Source: Amphiura filiformis | Lineage: Eukaryota; Echinodermata; Ophiuroidea; Amphilepidida; Amphiuridae | Length of the DNA: 64,000 nt | Assembly (NCBI RefSeq): GCF_039555335.1 | Contig: NC_092629.1 | Coordinates: 30,439,382-30,503,381, forward strand | Direction: 5' to 3' | In this document: piece after piece, positions 23,656 through 35,110 of the stretch | Position numbering within the stretch: the first letter of the stretch is position 1 | How the letters are laid out: each line of letters begins with the position of its first letter | The notes under the pieces: generated by a model | The model's input: only the letters and a program-made list of their open reading frames with translations | The model's database searches: none | What the model was told of the DNA's origin: nothing | Translations under genes and position numbers: made by a program

Positions 23656-24287
23656 CCCAGCAAACACAAAAATGTTTTTAAAACGTTATAAAGAAGTTAT
23701 ATTTTGGCTTTCGGTTTAGGTAAAAACGTTTTAATAACATTAAAATGTCGGGCTATATAAAGGTCATGAAAACGATTTAAAACGTTTTATATGAAAACAC
23801 ACTACAACAATATTTTTTAAATGTTTTTAAAAATGTTATTGTAAACTATTTTCGCAAACGTTTTTGCCAAATAATTTGTCAACACTTAAATAACATTATG
23901 TTAAAATATTTGCGCTCAGGAAATACAGAAATGTTCTTAAAATGTTTTATTCAAAACGTTTTAATAACATTTAAATGTCGGGTTATGTAAAGGTCATGAA
24001 AACGTTTTTAAAACGTTATTGCAAATATTTTGGGCAAACACGTTTCGCAAAATATTAGTTCAACCCCAAAATAACATTCTGTTTAGAATGTTTTGTATCA
24101 AGTTTTACGTTTTCTGTAAAACATTTTGTGTTTGTTGGGCAGTAGGTTATCAAAAAAGGTTTTTAAATGTTATGAAAACGTTTTATGCCCTTAATATACC
24201 CTTTATATAACCCGACATTTAAACATTTTCTGACAACCTTTTATAACCTTTTGCGAATGATGTCGAAAACGTTTTGTGTTTGCTGGG
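23656..24287. mobile_element. MITE with CCCAGCAAACACAAAA ends
   Basis: Starts CCCAGCAAACACAAAAATG and ends CGTTTTGTGTTTGCTGGG. The interior repeats AAAACGTTTT and GTCGGGTTATATAAAGGTCA words. Relatives in this window: 22320-22430 (part), 54660-54860 (part), 55046-56742 (full, with an insertion) and 61605-61880 (part). Confidence 0.85.
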
Positions 24288-25364
24288 TAGCAAATCTGGA
24301 ATATCTCAGAGATATTGTGCCAACTTTAGGCTCATTTTGTGACAGCTGGTCATAGTGAGTTACTGCTTTCTGGTTGTGAACCCTTGAAATATTGGTGGTG
24401 TTTTTCGCCTTTCTCGGTCAATCCCATAATCCTTTGCTTTTAGAGGCCTTATGTCTTCGTTATTATACAAATACAACACGTTTTGAGGGGAAGTAGTCAA
24501 AACTATACTGGTCCCTCGGTGTTGGATGATTTGACTACTTCCCTCCGCGACGAAATGAAACATGTTGTATTTGTTTTACTATACCTCATAAATATTTTCA
24601 CTATCACGGCCTAAAATCGTAAATAAAAGTCAAAACACACACCAGTCAACGTGCCGGCCGGCATGTTAAATAAGCTTAATATTTTGCTTACCTGATTTTA
24701 TTGCAGGATTTCTGTTCAATTAGTATTTACATTTGACCTACATTATTGTAATTTTATTTTTAACTTTCCATAAATAACATTTTGTTTCATAGAACGCCTA
24801 ATTCGCGTGTTATTATCCGTCGGTAATCTCGGCAAAGTAACTGCAGCAGACGCCATTTTCACGATAATCGCATCTGCAGAATCGCCGTTGTGTAGCATAA
24901 CGCTACGTCTGAATGAACGGTGACGCGCGGGGTCGAGACACCGTGTGGTAGTAGGGGTACGGAAGTTTTTACTACTTCCCCGCGTTCGCGTAATTGGACA
25001 GGCGCGGGGAAGTAGTCAAAATACCGTACTCGGACGCTGGCGTTATTAACCAATAAGATGTCTGGATTACCTAATAAATATTTATGAGGTATACTAACAC
25101 TTCCCTGCATGCGGCATTGAAATAAGCAGCAGCGATGTTCGCTAACGATGTGCACAACTGCATGACGTCGGTTGATGAGATTAGATTTCTTAACACAAAA
25201 GGCTTATAGGATTTACAGAAAAGCTAAATTTACAAATAATAATTTAACACACTATCAAAATACTAAATATTGAATTTCTACCCAACATCATACCAACAAT
25301 GAACAACTCTGTTATTGGCATAGAGCGACGATAGAGCGACGTTCCAAAAACTTTAAAACCCTAA
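24288..25364. other. Spacer with inverted GGGGAAGTAGTCAAA motifs
   Basis: The word GGGAAGTAGTCAAA occurs in both orientations in two facing pairs (24490-24550 and 24960-25030), within locally GC-rich sequence. No gene can be supported; the short - strand frames here have no domain features. Confidence 0.5.
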
Positions 25365-25510
25365 CCCTATCCCTCAAACTTAAAGCTAACCTAAAACCAA
25401 AGCCCTAATCCTAATCCTAACCCTAAACATAACCCTAACCCAACACTTACTCTAACTCTACGCGTTAACACTGTCCCTAGCCTTATCTTTTACGCTAACC
25501 CTATCTTTAA
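25365..25510. repeat. Degenerate telomere-like CCCTAA tract
   Basis: About 140 bp rich in AACCCTAA/CCTAATCC/CCCTAACC. This is the C-rich strand of a TTAGGG-type repeat in degenerate form. The copies are irregular, so it is an interstitial telomere-like or simple tract rather than a chromosome end. Confidence 0.6.
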
Positions 25511-26212
25511 TCACTTCCGGAATAAATACCTTTCGGACTAATTGGCTGTTTCCCACAACTCAACTGCTGGGAAACATTGTTTGTGTTATCTTCAATGGTA
25601 TATGTGTGGAGTTGCTCATAGCTGGAACAATCTTGGACAAAAAACAACAACAACAACATTTTCAGAGTGCAAAAGGTAGAATAATACAGGTAGCTTTCGT
25701 TGATTAGAACACAAAAGTGCAACTTTTGATTTCATTTCTTCCTTAGATTTTAGATCACCGTTTCTTTAATTCTCAACCAATTTTAACAAATAAGATCTTA
25801 AATCAGCGCTAAAGAGTATAAGTAAGTATTGGCTACTTGTTTTCATTTTGACATAACTGCCTTTGTTTAGGATATACTGGGATATACATAACTGGTATCT
25901 TAATTCTGTTGCTTACTTTATTTAAACTTACATTATTTAACATAGGCTACGTATAATTGCTGTACATATTCAAATCAAATGATACTAGGTGAATATTGGA
26001 TTTTCTGCACAACATCAATTAAGTTGTTCATCATTGTTGTTTACACTTTGGGAAAATGACTCACCTTAGGGTTTTGAGATAATTATGATAGTATGTATTT
26101 AGTAATCTTTAACAATCTTAATTATTATCATTACGTGAGCAGTGCCTTAAAAATCAAAGCCAGAGACCAGAGAAAGAACCAAAATCACTGGTCACATTAT
26201 AATCGTCGTCCT

Positions 26213-26296
26213 AATCTTTCACCTGTTTTACCCAGTCAATACCACAATAGGACTTGGTGCTATTGTGGTATTGACTGGTTAAACAGGTGAAAGATT
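26213..26296. repeat. Long hairpin (~37-bp stem, 9-base loop)
   Basis: The arms AATCTTTCACCTGTTTTACC...CACAATAG and the inverse CTATTGTGGTATTGACTGG...AGATT are separated by GACTTGGTG. Weaker pairing extends about 12 bases outward on both sides. It could be a small foldback transposon or, if transcribed, a source of small RNA. The sequence does not decide between them. Confidence 0.75.
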
Positions 26297-29154
26297 TATA
26301 GGTTGACGAATATAATAATAAAAGTGTTTTTTCGTGGATCTTTTTTGCTTAGATATTTTAGGCACTCTTCACGTAATGACAGGGTTTACGTTATTGTTGA
26401 TGTAAATAGCGGAATAAAAAATACTGGGTGACTATTGGATTTCTGCACAAAGTAAATTATTTGCCTACGAGGTCTGACAGTTTCACCAAACAATCAAGAA
26501 CTTGGTCATCATTGTTCGTCAATTACTGGGTCAAAATGACTCAGACATTATTTAGTAGTGCATTTGCATCGTTGCTGTACATCTATTATAGCGGAATTAA
26601 ATAACACTTGATGACATTCATATTTTCTGTACAAAATTGTCTCACTGCTCCAGTAAATCCATTTATGTTTAATTATTTTTCACGGTTCTTCCTGCTTCGA
26701 TAGTGTAAAGCACTGTCTAGGTATTATAGTTAACGTAACTGTTGATGTACGTACAGCATCATTATTGTTTATTATTATTTGCCACTTGCTGGGTAAAAAT
26801 TACTCACCTAGGTATACATAGGTATACCTTAACGTCAGACCTTGTTTAACTATGGCGTTCAGTCCTACGGAGGAGGACCTTTTCGGTATTTATATAACTT
26901 ATTCTATATTATTGCAGATCCTGTTAAGGGCAAATGCATGAAGCTTATTAGTAATATGGCTACAGATTAACTTTTGGATTTTGTTGGAAGTAAATTGAGT
27001 AAGTCCATAGTTAGACCTAACGTTAGACCTGGTCTAACATTTTTTATGCATAAGAACACTAGCTTTTTGAGAATGCACTGGTTTTATTATGATAATTATG
27101 TATGTAAAGCAATGTATATTTTTAAAATTCGAAATTTCAGAAATTATATTATAACAATAGTTAGTGTATGGGCATCGTTGCGGTACATATCTACATAACG
27201 GAATTAAATAATAATTGATGGCAATCAAATTTTCTGTACAAAATTGTGTCATTGCTCCAACAAATCCACTTATATTATTAGTTTTGAGCTCAGGTGCCAC
27301 CGGATAACCTTGAAATTACATTATAAAATGTTCGTCTTTATTTTGAAAAACTTTCATGAAAATCCGCCTTTCTGTACTTATTTAAACTCAGGTGACCTCT
27401 GATAAACTTTACACCCAACCCATTCCATTAAATCTCAACCATACTTTTAAACTCGAAGATCGATGTACTTTTCAACCACACATATATACAGAGTGTCCCT
27501 TTTTCCTATTTCTGAAAAAATAATTAAAAGTTAATCAAACATATTTTGGTACGTAAAGAAACCTTTATTTCAATCGGCTCAAAACATTTGAAGATGTGCT
27601 TTTTTCAAGAAATGTACCCGTTTTTCACTCTTGGGAGTCTAAAAAGGGCTGTTTGGTATGTCCTTGGTTCTTCTGAACTGAGTTTACTGTGCTGCTTTGC
27701 CCTCTGCCTGGTTGCCTCCTTGACGAATATTGCATTGCGTACCCTCCTTGTGCGCGCTGTATACTTGCAAATACAGCAGTAATACGGTTGCGAAGATGTT
27801 GGAGGTTAGCTGGTGATCATCGCTCATAGTGAATGCTTTCCAAAGCCTAATGCTATTATCTTTCCATGTCATTAACCGTGTGTTTCATTTTAATCTTTGA
27901 TAGAGCCAAACCTCATCCGTGGACAGAGTGAAAAACGGGTACATTTCTTAAAGAGGGCATATCTTCAGAATTTTTAGCCGATTGAAATAATTATTTTGGT
28001 TTATTAAAGCTAACAATTTAAGGTTTCTTTTATCCTAAGATTTTTTATCCGTCATAAAAAACACACGCGTTTACGCCCAAACGACCAAAGCTAATCGTAG
28101 ATCAATAATTTGTGCTCAATTTATTTAGTGATAAAATTTAACCCAGCACCATACCCGGGTGCAGGGCCATCAAAAATGACCACAATTTGGGTAGGTTGTC
28201 AGTTAGGCACACCATTGGTTTCTACAGTAAAATCAATGATTTTCATTTCTCTTTTGTAAGTTATTCCAAGAGCTACTGACTTTTTACTTGTTAGTTAGGT
28301 TGACATAGTCATTTCCTTTTATATTTAGGAGAAGATTTGGTCGAATTTTCTCAAATTATGACGTACGTCATAGCGACATTATGTGGAGAATATAATTGGT
28401 AAATATTTTGGGATCACTGGATAGATATCTTAAAAATAATATGGCATGATCTTTATAATTGAAAATGATAAACATAGTCGGTGTTACAAAATATAACACG
28501 GACTTTCGAAGTCAGTGTTACAAAATATGGCTCTGTAGTTCTAGGGTTAAGGTATAAGTGGGTTATATTGTACCACTAAAATGAGCGCAAAGGATGGATC
28601 TGCGATTAGCGTACTAACACAAGCATTTTAGTACTAGTATGTCGAATGAAAATCTTAGGAGGGGTTGCACTCCCGGTTGTTCTCGAATAAGAAAACTTTT
28701 TATTTCGTGCCTGCCTTAGGTTTTCGATCACCGTTTCTTTAATTCTCTAGAAATTTCAACAAATGAGGTTTGGAATCAGAACTAAAGAGTGAGTACAGCT
28801 ATTGGCTGCTATAAGGATTAGGTAAGAGCTCGACTAGAGCTATCTCGAACAGGAAGAGTTTTATTAGATTTGCTCATAAAACCGTTTATATTAGATTTGG
28901 CGGTAGCTTCAGAGAACTTAATGGAGAGATTCAATTTCAGAGTTATCAGTTTTATAACAAGGTTCTGCTTCATGATCTTCTTCAGAGCCACTCTCCCGCC
29001 TACTGGAGATACGACGCTCCCATATAAGACAGCGGCCTAGTTCTCTAAACCAAATCTTCTGCCCGACGGTTGATTTCGCCACGGAATAAGATATTTTTGT
29101 ATACGGCGATATATTTTGACCCAGTCCGTCTATGTGTGACAGGGGCATAAGCTA

Positions 29155-29378
29155 TACCGTAAACGTTCGCCTAATGGCGTACCTGGACTCCTTTGCCTTG
29201 GGGTAAATGTCATGTGCAAATAGTGAGCTCCCTCCTTTAAAAATCCCAACGAGAAATATGGGTACGTGCCCTTAATTGCTGGTGGGGTTTTTATGGGAGG
29301 GTAGGCCTACTTTTAGTTGTCTAAAATTCCAGGCATGCCAAGGGAGCCCATAGCGCCATTAGGCGAACGTTTATGGTA
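29155..29378. mobile_element. MITE with TACCGTAAACGTTCGCC ends
   Basis: The left end TACCGTAAACGTTCGCCTAA and its inverse at the right (TTAGGCGAACGTTTATGGTA) give a 224-bp element with arms of about 25 bp and one or two mismatches. No coding content. Confidence 0.8.
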
Positions 29379-29914
29379 ATTTAATTTAAACAACCTTGTA
29401 TTTTTGAGTTTCTGTACGTATTTGGAATATTGTTAGACAAAATGAAAAGTTCACATGCAAGAGCCGATAGTAGCCATTTTCAAAGCGTTTGCGTTATGGG
29501 CCGCAAATATATGCCATATAATGCTAGGTTTTTAATGAAACCCTACTTTAAAATATTCAATGTTTTTTTGTGATGATAATGATCAAAAACAGCCCATATT
29601 TTCTTGTTATGTTCCATAATTGACAAGTTACATTTGCCTATATCTCAAACCAAGAAAATTAATATGTCGGTTTTTGCATCTAAACTCTTCATAGATTACT
29701 CAGCCCATTATGCAGCCCACACTCCGTATTTATTGCCCCTCGTAGACTCATCATGAATGTAGACTTGTGGGAACGTGAAAAGAATTCGAAAGTGTTTTTT
29801 ATCTAAAAAGAGATACAACATGTATACAGGGTTATTTATTCATACATTGCTTCTTCATGCATTCAAACTAAAACTATATTTACATGTACTAAAATCTAAA
29901 TCGTTTTCACCAGG

Positions 29915-31460
29915 CATCGTGAAAACTAACCATGTGGAGTATTGTTTGCATAATAGGCTGATGGTTGAAAACGAAACAGGATCTCTATACAAAGAGAAGC
30001 AAAACACACCAGGATGTTTGATATGCTGTTCTTTGTTATTTTAGACCATCTGTTGTTGGTTCGAATTTGAGCAACACTAGCTTCCAATCGTCTACAACAA
30101 GACTGACAACTTTTGGGATTGATTGGCGTAACTGCCGAGTGAGATATTCTGAGAAAGATGTGACCCAGACAAACGAGTAATACTATGGGGTGTGGCCCCT
30201 GAGCCGTGGAAAATTTTCAAAAATAAAAGTCCAAAAGAATTGAAGCCATTTGGTGCACAATTGTTCGCTATTATTTGTTATTTTCACGTAATTAATTCGA
30301 CAATGCCTCTGGTTTTATTCGGGGGACACTCCAACTTTGGAGGTGACACGTATGTAGGGCTGTTAAGACCCATTTTTTCAGCATCGCTGTAACCCCCAAA
30401 CCCCATATTTTTTTACAAACACATGTTCTGTCACCCGACGACCCCCCTATTTTTCCATTTGATCTGTCACCCAAAGACCTTTACAAGTTCAATTTGAACC
30501 CAAAGATTCTATTTTAAAAGGTCATGTTCTCACCCAATGACCCCATATTTTTTACATTTTGCTCTTACCGAATGCCAAAAATCATGCTCGCACCCAATGA
30601 CCCCATATTTTTTACATTTTGCTCTCACCGAATGCCCCATGGTGCGAAAGTGCCAGCCCTACACCTATATCCATTTCATATTGAAGTGCCTCCTCCTGGG
30701 GTTTTTCTACTTTGGTGGTTTTTGAGGTTTACCACGTGACTGTTACGCCCAATGCGTGATAGTTGACAACTGATTACGACCTTTTCAAGCTGTGAGTTGA
30801 CTTTGACTAGTAGTGTGTTCATTTAGGGTGGTGCAAACATTATGTGTACCCCCGCGAGGTGAATCCTATTTGACATTATTCCTTAGATATGGGCTAACAT
30901 TTTCAAATATTGATTTGCAATGGGTAAGAGCTCAAAAGCTGGAGCCACACATCCCCGGCAAAACATAATTCAGGTACCCTTTCCCCGGAGAGTTTTACTA
31001 CCTTAAATCACAAATATACAGGTACACCAAATCTTACTATATCTCACAAAAGTTTTGAAAAATGTTTTAAATATTGCAGCCCTTGCCGGGATTTTCTTTC
31101 CTGTCTTTGATCTACACATAGTTTAAACAACGTGGCATTTACGTGCGGTCGACATCAGAACAACGCTTCATTATTTGACACTTTAAACCCTGGATATATT
31201 TAAGTCTAGGCTGAATATGCGCAGACCATTAGCCATAGATGGTGCTAAACAGACATTAGTCGAAACAAGAATTGTCTTTAAAACACAATGCCACGAATGA
31301 AGATCAGGTTCCACAATGTTGTACAGGGTGTCCCAGAATGATCCATACCGGAAAAGGTGTATTATTTTGGCATGAAGGGCATTACTATTGGTAGTATTGT
31401 TTTAATTTCTAAAATTAACATATACTTAGCTTTCCTAGGAAACTACGTTTCACGATAATC
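29915..31460. repeat. Upstream part of duplication block B
   Basis: Direct copies of block A sequence at 29922-29990, 30060-30250, 30735-30800 and 31127-31320. A tandem tract with CACCCAATGACCCCATATTTTTT units (30380-30650) is inserted in the B copy of the GGCTGTCAACT-type MITE. At 31323 begins a fragment with the same end as the mariner-type element at 55152 (CAGGGTGTCCCAGAATGAT). Confidence 0.65.
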
Positions 31461-31677
31461 CAACAATTGAACTCAGATGACCTTCACACGACCTTGAACG
31501 TGTGGCGTATAATTGGGACCAGACCCACCAAATTTCATGACAATTCGGTATTTAATACTCAGATTACCTTGACATGACGTTAAACATTTTTGGCACTCAA
31601 TGCTGATCACACCCACCAAGTTTAATAACATTCAAGCAATCTATACTCAGTTGACCTCGGATGAACTTGACATGACG

Positions 31678-32019
31678 TTAAATGTCAATAATATTTGATG
31701 GTAGCCGCTTTTGCTTCTTCGGATCACATTTTACCTTATTGATGGTGAGCAGTAAATGTCTCAGCAACGAGAAGCCCAGTTTGGCGCCTGCGTTGGTATC
31801 ACTGATCAACGGTATGCCGTCGATGACTGGACGTAGTCTCGTGCTCGCCATATACAGACCTTCGTCGGAGGCCTCCTGCATGTTATTTTGACGGATTTCA
31901 TCGGCGAATGTATTTTCGTCGTGTGCCAAGCTGGTTGACGTTTGGCTTGCATGGTTGCAACATATGACGCTAGGGAAAGCGGCAAATATCGCAATAATAC
32001 AAATAATTAGTAATAACAA
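31678..32019 (-). CDS. Putative small secreted-peptide frame, copy B (reality uncertain)
   Basis: An open frame of about 113 codons on the strand opposite gene B, ending about 200 bp from its TATA box. It begins with a hydrophobic signal-like run (LLLIICIIAIFAAFPSVICC), but an ATG in this frame is missing: the nearest ATG (32026) is out of frame. Either it begins at an unseen upstream exon, or it is not translated. Near the C-terminus is LGFSLLRHLLLTINK, followed by KKQKR and a final NIIDI. This loosely recalls the L-x-F-x-L-L-R helix of corticotropin-releasing-factor-like peptides, but there is no C-terminal glycine for amidation. A possible donor (AATAAG followed by GTAAAA) is shared with the copy in block A, whose frame is broken. 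Confidence 0.25.
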   Translation of the reverse strand: MLLLIICIIAIFAAFPSVICCNHASQTSTSLAHDENTFADEIRQNNMQEASDEGLYMASTRLRPVIDGIPLISDTNAGAKLGFSLLRHLLLTINKVKCDPKKQKRLPSNIIDI

Positions 32020-32223
32020 AAAGCATTGTTGTTGACTACTATTATAAGCTATAACGAGCCACTATACGGGGATTAGAGCAAGAAAGACCTATCTGCAATA
32101 ACTTCCAGGTGTCATGTGTGTAAAATATAGAATGCAAAAATTGTCTATTGGTCAGCTATTGCAGATAGCCCTTTGTTTACCAAACCCTCAAATGACCGTT
32201 TACGTAGGATCCGGTTCAAACAG

Positions 32224-32231
32224 TATAAAAG
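32224..32231 (+). promoter_or_regulatory. TATA box of gene B
   Basis: TATAAAAG within GGATCCGGTTCAAACAGTATAAAAGTT, one base different from the gene A promoter over that stretch. Confidence 0.75.
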
Positions 32232-32253
32232 TTACAACAAAAGGTACTTTCAA

Positions 32254-32292
32254 TATTGCTTGGCCTGCGAACAGCTTGACTCGAATCCTAAG
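32254..32292 (+). other. Gene B non-coding first exon (5' UTR), start approximate
   Basis: The start is inferred from the TATA box. Ends CCTAAG followed by the donor GTAAGA at 32293, as in gene A. An intron of about 2.5 kb would follow, to the acceptor at 34839. Confidence 0.6.
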
Positions 32293-32539
32293 GTAAGAGT
32301 GTTTTTTTTCCTGGGGTTGATTGCTTCACATCATGATATTTTTTGACACATAATAATAATGATGTTGTATCTTTATAACAGTTAAGAATGTTCTTATTAT
32401 CTTTATTTTCTTACGGATGATTGCTTCACATCATCATTTTTGGTTGTTAGTTTTTGTTTTTGATAAAATTGATTACTAAAAAATAATGGTGTTGTAATTT
32501 TTGTCAAATTTACCACCATGGTTTTGAAACTTTATACTG

Positions 32540-34660
32540 CTACTAGTGTATTTTGCATTTGAGTAAGCCGACGTTAAGGAATCGAATAGCAACATATGCA
32601 CAGTATTTTTGTAGGGCATGAGAGCACATCAGACATATCAAATTTTACAGCAAAAAAAAATATTTTTTACATTGTGATATTTAGCAGTCCTCCAAATAAA
32701 CTTTATAAATAGAATGATATGTACTTAAAGTATATGTTGCTGGGATGAAAATCCGACCATCAATTGAAAATGTTGACCTTTCGTATTGAAGATATAAATC
32801 TATATCTTCAATACGAAAGGTCAAAATTTTCATATCATGGACGACATTTCATCCCCCGACATACACTTTAAGTACATGTCATTAGATTCAAACAGTTTTC
32901 GGCACGACGAAACAACACTGTGCATGTCCCGATGGAAACATGACGTTACTGTTGTGTATCACGCATATTTCACATTATTATCATTTTTTAATGATTTTTC
33001 TTTATTTTAATTTTTAACTTATTATGTATGGGGCCATGCTCTATTTTATTTATTTTTGGTCATGTTTCTCGTATCATGCCTAATCGCCAATAGGTATTTT
33101 TGTTTTAAGGGGTACTACACCCATTGATTTTTTTTTGCATTTTTTGCATTTTGTGAAGAAATTACAAAAAAATTGGACAAAGTGGTATGCAAAATGAAGG
33201 GCAAATCTTCTCGTTTTATTGGTGGCATCGGTATCAATGTAGCTTACATGCTTTTGAAGATAGAAGCCAAAAGGAGGTACATCACTGATGATTTAAATTC
33301 ACTTCATTTTGGAAAGCTTACTATCAACGGATTTCGTTAAAATTTTGGATACGTGTTGCTAACACATTAGGGAAATAATGTTGATATGTAAAATGGGAAT
33401 AAGTGATCCCTGATTTCTTTTATGACTTCATGAACTTGGTGCTCCACAACTATCAAAAAACGAACCGGTTAAAATGCTTCTATTTTCAATGTCGAGCTAT
33501 ATTTTGTATTTTGAACTTGCAACACTATGTCACTGAAACTTAATTAAGCCATAGGTAACAGGTTACCACAACCACACTACAGCAATGTTGAAAAAGATTT
33601 TTTTGTCACCTATTACCACCATATTAGGTAGTTTTCCGTAAGCTTCATTTTTGTGATTTTGGTAACTATTTTATATTTATTTGCCCAATCCCACTCAACT
33701 AGGCAATCTTAATTGTACTCACCATTTACATTCCAAGGTATTTTAGTATACCCACCTCACACATTTCCATTATATATCCAGTAACAGACAAAATATCAAA
33801 ATTGATGCCTCATTATGACATGTATGATATCACAGACTATCACATGTATTCAAAATTGATGCCTGAATTTGACCTGAACCAATTGACCTATAACCTGACC
33901 TTTGATGACCTTATAGCCTTTTTTAATCTCTTTTCCTAACAACATATTATAGAAGATACATACATGGTGTAGTATTAAATTGTCTATGTGGAAGAGATTA
34001 TTTAGGCCTATTTAATTTATCCAGTGTTATAATCAGTGAGTATATTTCTATAGATAGTATAACAAAGGATTTAATGTATTCTATTCATGTATTCTACTTG
34101 GACATGTTCAATAGAATAAATTATGGTTTGTTATGAAACACACATCTCAGTTACCAGGATACAGTAAACAAAAACATATATAGGGCTGTAATGATTTTCT
34201 AAAATGGTTTAAAACCACTTTGTATGTAGAGATATTTTATAAGTTCAGGACATGAGATGATGAACATATTTATATACTTTATAAATTTGCAACAAAAAAA
34301 AAGAAGATGGGTACTGATGAAAATCAGGGTATTAAATCGCCTTAAGTGTATATATCATTATAGCGCCCACCATATTTTGATAGTCATTGCTCGGTTACCC
34401 ACAATTCCTGAGCTTGTGAAATTTGCTAAAATTGGTACCCACAAATCTACTGTTTTTCACGATTTCTTCGGAAATACATTATTTTGGAGCTTTAAATTTC
34501 AGGATCTTAATCAGAAAAATCTGATCTATTAAACTCATCAAGAGTGGGAAAATCGATGTGATGAGACTGTCGATTGGGGTACGGACCTTTAACATGTTTA
34601 ATAAGACATGAAATCTGCCGCTGTTGAAAGACCAATAATTTCAAATAATAATTACTGTAC
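32540..34660. repeat. Gene B 5' intron filled with repeats
   Basis: 32600-32880 is a TTAA-family fragment with a near-perfect palindrome of ~30-base arms at 32770-32835 (TTGACCTTTCGTATTGAAGA and its inverse). 33105-34530 is AT-rich sequence beginning GGGGTACTACACCCATTGAT, which looks like a repeat but has no visible ends. No exon is seen. Confidence 0.5.
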
Positions 34661-34839
34661 ATTATGGCTTTTAATTAAGCAAATAGCAAACATTACAAAT
34701 AGATCAAAATTCAAAATGTTTACATTTAGATTATGTCATATGTCATTGAAATAATTGTGTTTTAATTGCAGTAAACATAGACTATTGTAAGTGTATTGAT
34801 AAGTTTTAATGTACGTTCGCCTGTTTTTTTTTTTTCCAG

Positions 34840-35110
34840 AGTATTGGAAATTGGGATTTTAAAAGACATCAAAGCGAGAATTTTATATAGTTGAAAATCA
34901 TACAAGCAACATGAATAGCCTGAAAAGTAGACATATTCTCAAAACCCTCGTTGCGTTGTGCTGCTTCAGTAGCACTACAGGGTTGGCGGTGGAACCAGCT
35001 GATGATTCAATAGTACCAATTGACCCTGTATGCAAATGCCCAGCGCCGCCGCCTTCACTACCACAGTTTCAACTTACAGAGGAGCAATTGGCCAGCATCG
35101 ACCACGAGAG
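34840..35110 (+). CDS. Gene B exon with start codon
   Basis: Acceptor after a long T run (TTTTTTCCAG, ending 34839), ATG at 34911, donor GTAAGG at 35111. Encodes MNSLKSRHILKTLVALCC and the proline-rich start of the pro-region. Confidence 0.85.

Larger units (their letters stand above)
25511..29915. repeat. Repeat-rich spacer between duplication blocks
   Basis: Contains diverged direct repeats: 25735-25830 with 28705-28800 (GATCACCGTTTCTTTAATTCTC), and a family with CAAATTTTCTGTACAAAATTGT near 26620 and 27230, with a relative at 38470. An inverted-arm element lies at about 27560-28000 (TTTCAATCGGCT...AGCCGATTGAAA). 28040-28330 recurs inverted at 38815-39055. The frame at 28918-29148 (-) has no recognisable domain. 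No gene is supported. Confidence 0.55.

Noticed and set aside
27546-27872. Possible transposase remnant between inverted arms
   Set aside because: The arms are real but the inner frames show no transposase motif that I can name.
28918-29148. 76-aa - strand frame with an acidic SEEDHEAEPCYKTDNSE tail
   Set aside because: Hydrophilic sequence looks protein-like, but I see no splice partner, domain or homologue; left as unproven.
34257-34532. 91-aa + strand frame in gene B 5' intron
   Set aside because: No motif, no good splice sites joining it to gene B, and no counterpart in gene A.
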